Source: Bacteroides sp.
Lineage (GTDB): Bacteria; Bacteroidota; Bacteroidia; Bacteroidales; Muribaculaceae
Length of the DNA: 37,847 nucleotides
Reading direction: 5' to 3'
Assembly: GCA_023663525.1 (NCBI GenBank)
Contig: JAMPHF010000001.1
Span: 327,810-365,656, forward strand
A model generated the notes under the pieces. It searched no databases, had not been told where the DNA came from, and was given only the letters and a program-made list of their open reading frames with translations. Shown here piece after piece: positions 24,316 through 33,849 of the stretch. Every line of letters begins with the position of its first letter. The stretch's first letter is position 1. The translations under genes and the position numbers were made by a program.

Positions 24316-25587
24316 TTACTTCTTATTCCTGAGGATGGTCTGTTTTCTGTCCGGTCCGATTGACACAATTGTAATCGGCGTGGCAAGTTCTTTCTCAAGG
24401 AAAGCGATGTAGTCCTTGAATTGCTGCGGGAATTCATCCTCACTCTGCATTTTGGTCATATCGGTCTTCCAGCCGGGAAGTGTGACGTAGACAGGCTCGA
24501 TGTCTTCCTCGATAGAGAACGGGAACTGCGTTGTCTCAATGCCATTGATCCTATATGCCACACATGCCTTGATTTCATCGAAATCATCAAGGACATCACT
24601 TTTCATCATGATGAGCTGGGTGACACCATTGAGCATGATAGCATAGCGGAGTGCCACGAGGTCAATCCATCCGCAACGGCGTTCGCGACCGGTGACAGCA
24701 CCGTACTCATGACCGAGGTCACGGATTCGCTTGCCGGTTGCATCGAAAAGCTCTGTGGGGAAAGGACCGCTGCCCACACGGGTGCAATAGGCCTTGAATA
24801 TGCCGAACACTTCACCGATTTTGTTTGGAGCGACACCGAGACCGGAGCATGCGCCTGCACTGATTGTGTTGGAGGAAGTCACAAACGGATATGAACCGAA
24901 ATCTATGTCAAGGAGTGTGCCTTGTGCGCCTTCGCAAAGCACGCTTTTGCCCTCGGCAAGAAGACTGTTGATGAGAAATTCCGAATCGACGATTCCGAAT
25001 CCTTTAAGAAACACGATTGCATCCATCCATTTCTCCTCAAGCTCGTCGAGATTGTCGGGAGTTGCACCGAGGGCTGCGAGCTGATTGAGGTGGCGTTGAC
25101 GCAGGGCAGAATATTTTTCTTTGAAATTATGGAACACGTCGCCGAGCCTCAAGCCATTGCGTGAGATTTTGTCGGTGTATGTCGGACCGATACCCTTGCC
25201 GGTAGTGCCGATTTTCTTCCCGCCTTTTGCCTTCTCATTGGCTGCATCGAGCAGACGGTGGGTAGGAGTAATGAGGTGGACTTTCTTGGAGATTTTAAGG
25301 ATTGAACGGAGGTCAACACCACTTTTCTCAAGTTCCTCGGCTTCCTGCTTGAACAAAACGGGGTCAAGGACCACGCCATTGCCGATTATATTTATCTGTC
25401 CGTGCTGAAAAATTCCTGAAGGGATGGAACGGAGCACATATTTCTTGCCCTCAAATTCCAGTGTGTGACCGGCATTCGGGCCTCCCTGAAATCGGGCCAC
25501 GGCATCGTAGCGCGGTGTCAACACATCAACAACCTTACCTTTTCCTTCGTCTCCCCACTGGAGTCCGAGAAGAACATCAACTTTCAT
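24316..25587 (-). CDS. purA: PurA, adenylosuccinate synthetase
   Basis: Joins aspartate to IMP with GTP, the first step from IMP to AMP. The 423-residue sequence begins VDVLLGLQWGDEGKGKVVDVL with the catalytic Asp13 in the GDEGKGK loop and His42 in NAGHTL. Further family motifs are THRLLDAANE, GTTGKGIGPTY, EGAQGTLLDIDFG and TGRERRCGWIDLVALRYA. Length is canonical. It lies 66 bp downstream of the Fur-family gene on the same strand and is followed by a terminator. The upstream gap contains TATATTTC, one mismatch from a -7 box, so it may have a weak promoter of its own or be read from the regulator. Confidence 0.98.
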   Translation of the reverse strand: MKVDVLLGLQWGDEGKGKVVDVLTPRYDAVARFQGGPNAGHTLEFEGKKYVLRSIPSGIFQHGQINIIGNGVVLDPVLFKQEAEELEKSGVDLRSILKISKKVHLITPTHRLLDAANEKAKGGKKIGTTGKGIGPTYTDKISRNGLRLGDVFHNFKEKYSALRQRHLNQLAALGATPDNLDELEEKWMDAIVFLKGFGIVDSEFLINSLLAEGKSVLCEGAQGTLLDIDFGSYPFVTSSNTISAGACSGLGVAPNKIGEVFGIFKAYCTRVGSGPFPTELFDATGKRIRDLGHEYGAVTGRERRCGWIDLVALRYAIMLNGVTQLIMMKSDVLDDFDEIKACVAYRINGIETTQFPFSIEEDIEPVYVTLPGWKTDMTKMQSEDEFPQQFKDYIAFLEKELATPITIVSIGPDRKQTILRNKK

Positions 25588-25652
25588 ATCTCGTGAAATA
25601 TATAATAATGAATTGTTTAATATTTTTTACTTCTTGTCACTGTCTGCATTTT

Positions 25653-26114
25653 TTATTTTCTGACCCTTCCGCCGCCACGGCAGCGCGAGCAGAGTCCGTG
25701 GATGTAGAGGTCAAAACCGCTCATGACAAACGACGGGTAGCGTTTAAGTTTCAGAATCTTCGCAAGCTCCGCATCCTTCAACTCCCTGATGCGTCCACAG
25801 CGGGAGCAGACGAGGGTCAGATGCTCGTCGTCACGTGAGGACATCTCAAAGGTCTCCACACCGTCGTCGGTGCGCCGTCGCCTGACAATCCCGGCTGCCA
25901 CAAACAGTTTCAGAGCATTGTAGACAGTACCTTGACTGAGGTGGAATCCATTGTCTGTCAAAGAACCGAGCAATTGCATTGGAGTGAAACTGCCGCGAAT
26001 CTCCACAATGCGTCCGAGTATCATCATGCGCTCTGAAGTACAGCGCATCCGGTGTTGCGAAAGATAATGCAGCAGACGGTTTTCAGCGTCATTCTTAATT
26101 TTTGCCTCGTTCAT
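25653..26114 (-). CDS. Fur-family transcriptional regulator
   Basis: A 153-residue metal-dependent DNA-binding regulator. The winged helix lies at about 10-90 (RMRCTSERMMILGRIVEIRGSFTPMQLL and LSQGTVYNALKLFVAAGIV). The dimerisation part contains DDEHLTLVCSRCGRI and HGLCSRCRGGG, a C-x-x-C pair at each end that forms the structural zinc site. The His-rich regulatory site of classical Fur (HHDH) is reduced to DDEHL, so the sensed metal or signal cannot be assigned to iron, zinc or peroxide. I chose the ATG at 26114 over a TTG at 26117. A consensus promoter ends only 7 nt before the ATG. purA follows on the same strand. Confidence 0.88.
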   Translation of the reverse strand: MNEAKIKNDAENRLLHYLSQHRMRCTSERMMILGRIVEIRGSFTPMQLLGSLTDNGFHLSQGTVYNALKLFVAAGIVRRRRTDDGVETFEMSSRDDEHLTLVCSRCGRIRELKDAELAKILKLKRYPSFVMSGFDLYIHGLCSRCRGGGRVRK

Positions 26115-26121
26115 CAACCGA

Positions 26122-26153
26122 CAAAATTACAATTCAGCCTCATAATATCCAAA
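26122..26153 (-). promoter_or_regulatory. Promoter of the Fur-family gene, nearly leaderless
   Basis: On the minus strand: TTTG (complement of 26150-26153), exactly 20 nt, TAATTTTG (complement of 26122-26129). The -7 box ends 7 nt before the ATG at 26114, so the leader should be only a few bases long. Confidence 0.7.
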
Positions 26154-26211
26154 TTTTAGCGCATGTTTATGGTGCAAGTTCATGGCGCACGTCTTCTTCC
26201 GGACTTTGTTT

Positions 26212-26370
26212 GTGACGATTAAAAAATAACTTGGTAAAATTTGCACAGGTATTTTCGAGCAGATTTGCCAAATATAATAAAGGAGTGTAGCGAGCTACAT
26301 GACTATTTAGAGTTGGCAAAGATGCCGGAAAGACCAAGCAAATTTTACCAAGTTATTTTTTAATCGTCAC
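26212..26370. repeat. Element with perfect 33-bp terminal inverted repeats (element B)
   Basis: The left arm 26212-26244 starts GTGACGATTAAAAAATAACT. The right arm 26338-26370 is its exact reverse complement over 33 bp. Inside, GCAGATTTGCCAA and TTGGCAAAGATGC extend the pairing, and a central hairpin TGTAG-cgag-CTACA sits in the conserved core AAGGAGTGTA...TACATGACT. Total length is 159 bp with no coding frame, like a MITE or palindromic extragenic element. No clear target-site duplication flanks it. It lies between the divergent Fur-family and ychF genes and may affect expression of both. The rest of the 26115-26541 gap holds only the promoters described separately. Confidence 0.8.
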
Positions 26371-26427
26371 TTCAATGAATTTATGATTATCTTGCCGGAG
26401 GAGTGTGCGAGTCTCACGAATTTTCGC

Positions 26428-26435
26428 TAAATTTG
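26428..26435 (+). promoter_or_regulatory. -7 element upstream of ychF
   Basis: TAAATTTG matches TAnnTTTG and lies 106 nt before the ychF ATG. No TTTG or TTG lies at the right distance, so the -33 part is weak or absent. Confidence 0.4.
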
Positions 26436-26541
26436 CAGTCCTTTGCAGTGACGGGACGTGGGTCGGCTGCGACCGGCGACACAAGCGGTCTTGTCATCAT
26501 AAGAATATAACTAATCATATATCAGCAATAAACATACCAAA

Positions 26542-27645
26542 ATGGCACTTCAATGCGGCATAGTCGGACTGCCCAATGTCGGCAAGTCAACACTTTTCAA
26601 TTGTCTCTCCAATGCTAAGGCCCAGTCAGCCAATTTCCCATTCTGCACAATAGAACCGAATGTCGGAGTGATCACTGTCCCCGATGCGCGTCTCAACAAG
26701 CTCGTCGAGATGTGTCAGCCCCGAAGCGTAGTCCCCGCGACCGTTGAGATTGTGGACATTGCCGGTCTCGTGCAGGGAGCGAGCAAGGGTGAGGGTCTTG
26801 GAAACAAGTTTCTTGCAAATATCCGCGAGACAGATGCCATCCTCCACGTATTGAGATGTTTTGATGATGACAACGTGACGCATGTCCACAACACCGTTGA
26901 CCCTGTCCGCGACAAGGAAATCATCGATTACGAACTCCAGCTAAAGGATCTTGAGACCATCGAGAGCCGCATGGCGCGCACGCAGAAACAGGCTCAGACT
27001 GGCGGCGACAAAGTGGCAAAGATGCAATATGAGGTGTTGAAGAAATACTACGACGCACTCATCCAAGGGAAACCGGCACGCACGGTAGAGCTTGAGACCA
27101 TCGACGAGCAGAAATTTGCCCGTGACCTGTTTCTGCTGACCAACAAGCCGGTGATGTATGTCTGCAACGTTGATGATGCCTCTGCTGTCAATGGCAACAA
27201 GTATGTCGATGCAGTCCGTGAGGCCATAAAAGATGAAAACTCACAACTCCTGATCGTGGCGGCACAGACTGAGAGCGAGATAGCCGAGCTCGACACGTTT
27301 GAGGAGCGTCAGGAATTCCTTGCAGAAATCGGACTTGAGGAATCAGGTGTGGCTCGCTTGATACGTGCAGCCTACGCGCTTCTCAACCTCCAGACGTTCT
27401 TCACGGCCGGTGCTGACGAAGTCCGCGCATGGACATTCATGAGAGGCAGCAAGGCTCCGCAGTGTGCCGGAGTCATACACACTGACTTCGAGAAGGGCTT
27501 CATCCGCGCAGAGGTGATAAAGTATGACGATTACGTGAGCCTCGGAAGCGAAAGCGCAGTCCGTGAGGCAGGTAAAATGGCCATCGAGGGTAAGAACTAC
27601 ATTGTCGAGGACGGTGATATTATGCACTTCCTGTTCAATGTCTGA
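26542..27645 (+). CDS. ychF: YchF (OLA1-type) P-loop ATPase/GTPase
   Basis: A ribosome-associated nucleotide hydrolase that prefers ATP. The 367-residue protein begins ALQCGIVGLPNVGKSTLFNCLSNA with the P-loop GLPNVGKST. DIAGLVQGASKGEGLGNKFLANIRE is the switch II region typical of YchF. NKPVMYVCNVDD replaces the usual NKxD with the family's N-V-x-E/D form. A C-terminal TGS-like/DUF933 domain (about 280-367) ends GKNYIVEDGDIMHFLFNV. Length matches the family. The gene stands alone between the palindromic element and uvrB. Confidence 0.96.
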   Translation: MALQCGIVGLPNVGKSTLFNCLSNAKAQSANFPFCTIEPNVGVITVPDARLNKLVEMCQPRSVVPATVEIVDIAGLVQGASKGEGLGNKFLANIRETDAILHVLRCFDDDNVTHVHNTVDPVRDKEIIDYELQLKDLETIESRMARTQKQAQTGGDKVAKMQYEVLKKYYDALIQGKPARTVELETIDEQKFARDLFLLTNKPVMYVCNVDDASAVNGNKYVDAVREAIKDENSQLLIVAAQTESEIAELDTFEERQEFLAEIGLEESGVARLIRAAYALLNLQTFFTAGADEVRAWTFMRGSKAPQCAGVIHTDFEKGFIRAEVIKYDDYVSLGSESAVREAGKMAIEGKNYIVEDGDIMHFLFNV

Positions 27646-27709
27646 GACCCGCAAATTTTTCTGAAAAAATCATAAAGCACTGACCGGAGTGTTGACGGAT
27701 AGGGGAAGA

Positions 27710-27730
27710 TTTTGTTATGAGACACACTCT
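27710..27730 (+). repeat. Second copy of a 21-bp exact repeat
   Basis: This 21-mer, which contains TTGTTATGAGACACACTC, is identical to 178-198. It ends 13 bp before the uvrB ATG. TAAGTTTG (27730-27737), overlapping its last base, matches a -7 box, and the TTTTG at its start could act as a -33 element, but the 15-nt spacing is shorter than usual. Confidence 0.6.
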
Positions 27731-27743
27731 AAGTTTGTAAGTT

Positions 27744-29861
27744 ATGAATTTCCAATTATCATCACAATATAAACCTACCGGTGACCAGCCTCAGGCAATC
27801 GAGCAACTTGTTGCCGGATTCAGATCCGGGGAGAAGGCACAGACCCTCCTCGGAGTCACTGGCTCGGGCAAGACTTTCACGATGGCCAATGTGATCGCTC
27901 AGATTGGAAAGCCTACCCTTATCCTCAGCCACAACAAGACCCTTGCCGCCCAGCTTTACAGCGAATTTAAAGGTTTCTTCCCTGAAAATTCGGTGCAGTA
28001 TTTCGTGTCGTACTACGACTATTACCAACCCGAAGCCTACATCCCCACCGTTGACAAGTACATTGAGAAGGACTTGATGATCAACGATGAGATCGACAAG
28101 CTGCGACTATCGACCGTGTCGGCTCTCCTTTCGGGGCGCAAAGATGTGGTGGTGGTCTCGTCAGTGTCATGCCTCTACGGCATGGGCAATCCGGAAGATT
28201 TCGACAGCAATGTCATCACGGTCAAAGTCGGTCAGAAAATCACCCGCAACAAATTCCTGCGCACCCTCGTCAGCGCACTCTACTCGCGCAACGAGATTGA
28301 ACTTGCGAGAGGCACGTTCCGCGTCAAGGGCGATACGGTTGACATCCGGCTTGCCTACGAGGAGATTGTGGTGCGCGTCACGTTCTGGGGCGACGAGATC
28401 GAGTCAATCAAGACCATTCACCCATCCGACGGCACATCGCTCGGCAATCACGACGTGTTCCAGATCTATCCCGCCAACCTGTTCGTCACTTCACCCGAAC
28501 GGATGGGGACGGCAATCGGACAGATAGAGCTTGACCTCGGTGTCCAGTATGAGCATTTCATGCACGAGGCCAAGGAACTTGAGGCCAAAAGACTGCTGGA
28601 GAGAGTGACGTATGACGTGGAAATGCTGCGTGAGGTGGGTCACTGCTCCGGAATCGAAAATTACAGCCGCTACTTTGACGGCCGTCAACCGGGTATGCGC
28701 CCCTTCTGCCTCCTCGACTATTTCCCCAAGGATTTTCTGACGATTATCGACGAGAGCCACGTAACGCTCCCACAGTGTCGTGCAATGTATGGCGGAGACC
28801 TTTCACGCAAGATGAATCTTGTGGAATACGGATTCCGTCTCCCTGCCGCCCTCGATAATCGCCCGCTGAAATTTGAGGAGTTCGAGCGGCTTACACCTCA
28901 AGTGCTGTACGTCAGTGCAACCCCTGCCGACTACGAGCTTGAGAAATGCGAGGGAGTCGTTGTCGAACAGATCATCCGTCCGACAGGACTTCTCGACCCT
29001 GTCATTGAAGTCAGACCATCGCTCAACCAGATTGACGACCTGCTCCACGAAATCAACGAGCGCATCGAGCGTGATGAACGAGTCCTCGTCACCACTCTCA
29101 CCAAGCGCATGGCCGAGGAACTGAACGACTATCTCACGCGCCTGCGCATAAAGACAGCCTACATCCACAGCGATGTCGATACGCTCGACCGCATAAAGAT
29201 CCTCGACGGTCTGCGTGCAGGAGAGTTTGACGTGCTTGTCGGTGTCAACCTGCTCCGCGAAGGCCTCGACCTGCCTGAAGTGTCGCTCGTGGCAATTCTT
29301 GATGCTGACAAGGAGGGATTTCTCCGCAGCCATCGATCGCTCACCCAGACTGTCGGTCGCGCCGCACGAAATCTCAACGGCACCGTCATCATGTATGCCG
29401 ACAAGATCACCGATTCCATGCAGCAGACCATCGACGAGACTGCCCGGCGACGTTCCGTCCAGCTCGCCTACAACGAGCAGCATGGCATCACACCCCAGGC
29501 CATCATCAAAGCGAGAAACACCATCATCGGTCTTGAGACCGAAAGCGATGCATCTCTATCGGCAACCGGCAAAACTGCCTCACCACGCCAACGCACGTCA
29601 TCAAAACAACAAACCAAAAAGACAGGCCGCTCCACAGCCGCCGCTGCCATACCCTACGCGGAAGAATACACCACGAAGGTCAACCTCGCAGCCGATCCCG
29701 TCATGCCTTATCTGAGTCCTGACGCTCTGCAGAAACTCATCACCAAGCGTCGACAGGAGATGGTCGAGGCTGCCAAACGCATGGACTTCATCGAGGCTGC
29801 ACGTCTGCGCGACGAAGTCCTCGCCATGGAGCAACAACTGTCAGACACAGCAAAGTCATGA
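27744..29861 (+). CDS. uvrB: UvrB, excinuclease ABC helicase subunit
   Basis: Damage-verifying helicase of nucleotide excision repair, loaded by UvrA. The 705-residue protein starts [22 protein letters not shown]. It has Walker [14 protein letters not shown], the beta-hairpin region [12 protein letters not shown], the DEAD-type box [12 protein letters not shown], helicase motifs [14 protein letters not shown] and [16 protein letters not shown], motif [11 protein letters not shown], and a C-terminal UVR domain (about 660-700, [24 protein letters not shown]) for UvrC contact. It is about 30 residues longer than E. coli UvrB owing to a Ser/Thr/Lys-rich linker (about 605-640). It overlaps ygiQ by four bases (ATGA at 29858). 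Confidence 0.98.
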   Translation: MNFQLSSQYKPTGDQPQAIEQLVAGFRSGEKAQTLLGVTGSGKTFTMANVIAQIGKPTLILSHNKTLAAQLYSEFKGFFPENSVQYFVSYYDYYQPEAYIPTVDKYIEKDLMINDEIDKLRLSTVSALLSGRKDVVVVSSVSCLYGMGNPEDFDSNVITVKVGQKITRNKFLRTLVSALYSRNEIELARGTFRVKGDTVDIRLAYEEIVVRVTFWGDEIESIKTIHPSDGTSLGNHDVFQIYPANLFVTSPERMGTAIGQIELDLGVQYEHFMHEAKELEAKRLLERVTYDVEMLREVGHCSGIENYSRYFDGRQPGMRPFCLLDYFPKDFLTIIDESHVTLPQCRAMYGGDLSRKMNLVEYGFRLPAALDNRPLKFEEFERLTPQVLYVSATPADYELEKCEGVVVEQIIRPTGLLDPVIEVRPSLNQIDDLLHEINERIERDERVLVTTLTKRMAEELNDYLTRLRIKTAYIHSDVDTLDRIKILDGLRAGEFDVLVGVNLLREGLDLPEVSLVAILDADKEGFLRSHRSLTQTVGRAARNLNGTVIMYADKITDSMQQTIDETARRRSVQLAYNEQHGITPQAIIKARNTIIGLETESDASLSATGKTASPRQRTSSKQQTKKTGRSTAAAAIPYAEEYTTKVNLAADPVMPYLSPDALQKLITKRRQEMVEAAKRMDFIEAARLRDEVLAMEQQLSDTAKS

Positions 29862-31807
29862 AGAACCAAGCCACATCCACACATATCCATACCGACCATA
29901 TTCCCTATCCGCCGATTGACCGCTACCTTCCAACGAGCGTCAAGGAGATGAAGGCTCTCGGTTGGGATCATGTTGACGTGGTCTTGTTCTCTGGCGATGC
30001 CTACGTTGACCATCCCTCGTTTGGTGCAGCCGTCATAGGGCGCGTGCTGCAGAACGCAGGCTACAATGTCGCTATCGTCCCTCAGCCCAACTGGCAGGAC
30101 GACCTGCGCGACTTCCGCAAATTCGGTGCGCCACGCTTGTTTTTCGGTGTGTCGGCCGGAGCTATGGACTCCATGGTCAACCACTACACCGCCGCGCGCC
30201 GACGGCGGAGCGATGATGCGTATACCCCCGGTGGCCGTCATGGTGCACGTCCCGACTATCCGACAATAGTCTATTCGGATATCATCCGTAGCCTATATCC
30301 CGACACCCCTATCATAGCAGGAGGTATCGAGGCCTCCATGCGCCGTCTGAGCCACTATGATTACTGGCAGGACAGGCTCCGCCCCTCAATCCTCGCCGAC
30401 TGCAAAGCTGACATCATAAGCTACGGGATGGGCGAGCGAACCATCCTCGAAATTGCACGTCGGCTTGATGCAGGCGAATCAGTCAGTGACCTCACCGACA
30501 TCCCGCAGACCGTTGTCAGAATCCCCAATGCCGATGCAATTCCGGGAGGGACTGACATCGTGCTCCATTCCTACGCCGACTGCCTGCGCGACAAACGCCT
30601 CCAGGCCGACAATTTCCGTCACATCGAGCAGCAGAGCAACGCGATGACCGGGCGGACACTCTGGCAGCAACATGACGGGGGATTCATGGTCAAGGTCAAC
30701 CCAATGCTCCCGCCAATGACCACGGAGGAGATTGACGCCTCGTTCGATCTCCCCTACACTCGTCTCCCCCATCCACGCTACAAAGACCGCCGCATCCCTG
30801 CCTACGAGATGATACGCCACTCGGTCAACATCCACCGGGGATGTTTCGGTGGATGTGCTTTCTGCACCATCTCGGCACATCAGGGCAAATTCATAGCCTC
30901 ACGAAGCCCGGAGTCAATCCTCCGGGAAGTCCGTCAAGTCACGCGTATGCCGGACTTCAAGGGCTATATCACCGACATTGGCGGTCCGAGTGCCAACATG
31001 TATCGCATGGGTGGAAAGAATCTCGCCATCTGCGCAAAATGCCTCAAACCGTCGTGCCTCCACCCGAAAGTATGTCCCAATCTTGACACCGACCATTCAC
31101 CAATCCTTGACATCTACCATGCCGTTGACTCCATTGACGGTGTGAAGAAATCATTTATCGGCAGTGGTGTCCGCTACGACCTCTCGATGCATCCCACCGG
31201 CGATAAGAAAATTGATGCAGTAAACAGACAGTATAATGAGGAACTAATCGTTCACCACGTCTCGGGGCGACTGAAAGTGGCGCCGGAACATACCTCGGAC
31301 ACCGTGCTCGGAATCATGCGCAAGCCCTCATTCCAGCTCTACCACGAATTCAGCAAGTTTTTCGATACCGTCAACTCCCGCCATGAGTTGAAACAGCAGC
31401 TCATCCCCTACTTCATCTCCTCACATCCCGCATGTACGGAAACCGACATGGCGGAGCTTGCAGTCGAGACCAAGGGTCTCAACCTGCGGCTCGAACAAGT
31501 CCAGGACTTCACTCCAACCCCAATGACCCTATCCACCGAAATATATTACACGGGATTCCATCCATACACAGGTGAACGCATATTCACCGCCATCACACCC
31601 GAGGAGAAACTTGCACAGCGCAAATACTTCTTCTGGTATGACCGTGCATATCGCCCCGACATCACCCGCTCCCTGATGCGTCTGCATCGTCCTGATCTCC
31701 TCAAACGCCTTTTCCCTACCAATCCCGGTTCATCCTACCCGAGCAAGCCGGCATCCTCATCATCGCCAATCGTAAAAGGCCAGAAGTATTCCCGAAAAAA
31801 ACGTTAG
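29858..31807 (+). CDS. ygiQ: YgiQ-family radical SAM protein (UPF0313)
   Basis: A 649-residue radical SAM protein of unknown substrate. The N-terminal half includes [20 protein letters not shown] and [19 protein letters not shown], typical of YgiQ. The cluster motif is [11 protein letters not shown] with C329, C333 and C336. A second Cys-rich stretch, [17 protein letters not shown], follows, and [10 protein letters not shown] and QDFTPTPMT are conserved further on. The C-terminus is basic (SRKKR). It is translationally coupled to uvrB through an ATGA overlap; whether this reflects function in repair or only operon structure is unknown. Confidence 0.95.
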   Translation: MKNQATSTHIHTDHIPYPPIDRYLPTSVKEMKALGWDHVDVVLFSGDAYVDHPSFGAAVIGRVLQNAGYNVAIVPQPNWQDDLRDFRKFGAPRLFFGVSAGAMDSMVNHYTAARRRRSDDAYTPGGRHGARPDYPTIVYSDIIRSLYPDTPIIAGGIEASMRRLSHYDYWQDRLRPSILADCKADIISYGMGERTILEIARRLDAGESVSDLTDIPQTVVRIPNADAIPGGTDIVLHSYADCLRDKRLQADNFRHIEQQSNAMTGRTLWQQHDGGFMVKVNPMLPPMTTEEIDASFDLPYTRLPHPRYKDRRIPAYEMIRHSVNIHRGCFGGCAFCTISAHQGKFIASRSPESILREVRQVTRMPDFKGYITDIGGPSANMYRMGGKNLAICAKCLKPSCLHPKVCPNLDTDHSPILDIYHAVDSIDGVKKSFIGSGVRYDLSMHPTGDKKIDAVNRQYNEELIVHHVSGRLKVAPEHTSDTVLGIMRKPSFQLYHEFSKFFDTVNSRHELKQQLIPYFISSHPACTETDMAELAVETKGLNLRLEQVQDFTPTPMTLSTEIYYTGFHPYTGERIFTAITPEEKLAQRKYFFWYDRAYRPDITRSLMRLHRPDLLKRLFPTNPGSSYPSKPASSSSPIVKGQKYSRKKR

Positions 31808-31960
31808 ACCTAACTATCAGCCTCCTACCCCAACTTTACTCATAGTCTGTCAACCCCTATGCTCCTATCGTTAAGCTATACATATAGCTAACATGTAAAA
31901 TTGTTTTTTTAGTCAGTAAAACATAAATTTAATGTATTAGCTAAGATTTTATTCAAAATA
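31808..31960. other. AT-rich intergenic region with a possible ygiQ terminator
   Basis: GTT-a-AGCTAT and ATAGCTAAC (31873-31895) form a stem with one bulge and loop ACAT. A run of seven T residues lies 12 nt later (about 31905-31911), so this may be a weak terminator for ygiQ. The rest is AT-rich and contains no gene. The GLPGLI operon promoter begins at 31961. Confidence 0.4.
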
Positions 31961-31992
31961 GTTGCATGTTTTATATTTTTAGTTTACTTTTG
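31961..31992 (+). promoter_or_regulatory. Promoter of the GLPGLI operon
   Basis: GTTG (31961-31964), then 20 nt, then TACTTTTG (31985-31992). This gives an AT-rich leader of about 115 nt before the ATG at 32114. Confidence 0.65.
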
Positions 31993-32113
31993 CTGCTACT
32001 TAACGTATTATCACGATAAATACTGAAATATTTATAAATATTCATTCTGACTCTATAATACACCTTCTGCCCCGGGCAGTAGAAAATCATATTTCATCCA
32101 TCATCCTACGCTT

Positions 32114-32989
32114 ATGACCCGAAAGTCATTCATCATTACAATTGTAGCCCTCTTTGCCATATTTGATGCATCGGCGAAGAAGAAAAAGGAGTATCCCCGC
32201 ACGGAGATAAAGGTTGAGTATAGCTATCCGCACAAGAGACTGAAGACTGACGCAAAGGCATACGATGATGAATATACAATGTTGCTTCTTTCGAACGGCA
32301 GGTATTCCAAATTCTTTAGTCCTCGCACTGAATTCAACGATTCGCTACATTCCACACCGTCGGGTAAAAGAATATGGGACAGAATGTTGCATGAAGGAAT
32401 CAAAAAGTATACTGAAACCGGGGATGAGTCGGCAATGCCTTATAGCAAGGGCGCGCTTTATGTATTCAAATCAGCCGGTGACTCAACCGTCACCGTTTAT
32501 GACTCAGCCGGAATGCTTGAATATGGCTATTATTCAGAGCCTCTTGCTGAGATGAAATGGGAAATCAGCGATTCCGCGAAGACCATTTTGGGCTATGATT
32601 GTGTCATGGCCGAGACTGATTATCATGGCAGGCACTGGACTGTGTGGTTTACTCCGGATATACCGATTCAAGACGGGCCATGGAAACTGTGTGGTCTTCC
32701 GGGGTTGATTCTGGAAGCCACGGAACCAACGGGGCAGCATAAGTTCACAGCGACAGGCATAGAATCGAGCAATCAGGAGATTTTTCCGATATACCTTCCG
32801 AAGAAATATGACAAGATGACGCGCAAGGAAATGCTTCGCAGTTTGCGACAGTATCTTACGAATGGGACATCGATGTTCAATGCGCTTATCAGCAACACGC
32901 CAAGCGGTGAGAAGATAGAAATCAAGAGTGAGGTTAACGACGCTCCCGATCTGCATGTTGATTTTCTTGAAACCGATTATCACGAATGA
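32114..32989 (+). CDS. GLPGLI-family secreted protein 1
   Basis: A 291-residue exported protein of the GLPGLI family (TIGR01200), whose function is unknown. The signal peptide is MTRKSFIITIVALFAIFDASA, cleaved near residue 21. The family core is clear: KTILGYDCVMAETDYHGRHW, VWFTPDIPIQDGPWKLCGLP and then GLILEA (about 155-203). Its only two Cys lie in GYDC and KLCGLPG, and both are conserved in the next gene, so a disulfide is likely. The mature part is basic at its start (KKKKEYPR) and mostly beta-strand. The stop overlaps the next start by four bases (ATGA at 32986). It is the first gene of an operon with a second GLPGLI protein and an outer-membrane barrel, suggesting periplasmic or surface partnership with that barrel. 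Confidence 0.88.
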   Translation: MTRKSFIITIVALFAIFDASAKKKKEYPRTEIKVEYSYPHKRLKTDAKAYDDEYTMLLLSNGRYSKFFSPRTEFNDSLHSTPSGKRIWDRMLHEGIKKYTETGDESAMPYSKGALYVFKSAGDSTVTVYDSAGMLEYGYYSEPLAEMKWEISDSAKTILGYDCVMAETDYHGRHWTVWFTPDIPIQDGPWKLCGLPGLILEATEPTGQHKFTATGIESSNQEIFPIYLPKKYDKMTRKEMLRSLRQYLTNGTSMFNALISNTPSGEKIEIKSEVNDAPDLHVDFLETDYHE

Positions 32990-33849
32990 ATATGAAGCAA
33001 CTGTTTGTTATACTGTTTTTGTGGGCTGCGACCATGGCATTCGCAAAAGGTTATGTCAAGGATGCAGAAACGGCTATCCTTGAAGTTTACTATACCCGGA
33101 CTGAATACCACGATTCCACAGACCACAGCAAGGGGCATTTCACCGACCCCGTCACGCTCCGTATCGGCAAAACCAAATCAGCGTTCTTTGGGACGAAACG
33201 TCATTGGAAAGATTCTCTCGTTGTTGTCAATCCGGATATATACTGGGCAATGGAAATGGAACAGATGAAAAAGTCCATGGAAACCGGTGTCAAAAAAGAT
33301 TTGGCGGCCGGTTATTATTGGAACTATATCTATAAGAATATTCCTGAGGGTAAAGTCACCGAACGTTGCTATTTCGATATGGAACGCTGGGAATATACCG
33401 AGGATTGGGAGAAACCCGAATGGGAGATTGGCGACAGCACCAAGACCATATTAGGATATGAATGTGTTGAGGCAACTGCCGATTATCGCGGACGGAGATG
33501 GACGGCATGGTTCGCGCCGGAGATTCCTATTCAGGAAGGACCGTGGAAACTCTGCGGCCTGCCCGGTCTGATACTGATGGCGGAAGATAAGAACGGTGAT
33601 TATGTTTTTGAGGCTGACGGACTGGTGCAAAATCCTGATTCTGAAGTCGGAATCTTCACTTATGATGACAAACGAGGCTATTCTACCGTGACCCGCGACA
33701 AGTTTTTCAACAACTGGTGGAAATACAAAAACTCCAATTTTGCGGCAAAGATTCAAGCTGCATACGGTGTGGGGAATGCCACTCTTACTGAAAAGCCAAA
33801 GCTGGTAATGTATGATAAAGAAGAAACTAACTATCCACACGATTTATGA
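32986..33849 (+). CDS. GLPGLI-family secreted protein 2
   Basis: A 287-residue paralogue of the preceding gene. The signal peptide is MNMKQLFVILFLWAATMAFA, with likely cleavage after FAFA-type residues. The core KTILGYECVEATADYRGRRW, WFAPEIPIQEGPWKLCGLP and then GLILMA is nearly identical to the first protein, while the N-terminal 120 and C-terminal 80 residues are much more different. Three Cys are present: ERC, GYEC and KLCG; the last two match the paralogue. It overlaps both neighbours by four bases (ATGA at 32986 and 33846), so all three genes are translationally coupled. Tandem GLPGLI genes suggest duplication followed by divergence outside the core. Confidence 0.88.
   Translation: MNMKQLFVILFLWAATMAFAKGYVKDAETAILEVYYTRTEYHDSTDHSKGHFTDPVTLRIGKTKSAFFGTKRHWKDSLVVVNPDIYWAMEMEQMKKSMETGVKKDLAAGYYWNYIYKNIPEGKVTERCYFDMERWEYTEDWEKPEWEIGDSTKTILGYECVEATADYRGRRWTAWFAPEIPIQEGPWKLCGLPGLILMAEDKNGDYVFEADGLVQNPDSEVGIFTYDDKRGYSTVTRDKFFNNWWKYKNSNFAAKIQAAYGVGNATLTEKPKLVMYDKEETNYPHDL

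Noticed and set aside
24097..24363. Plus-strand 88-residue frame between nfo and purA
   Set aside because: It runs antisense through the nfo start, its promoter and the purA terminator, and has low-complexity Lys/Asn composition.
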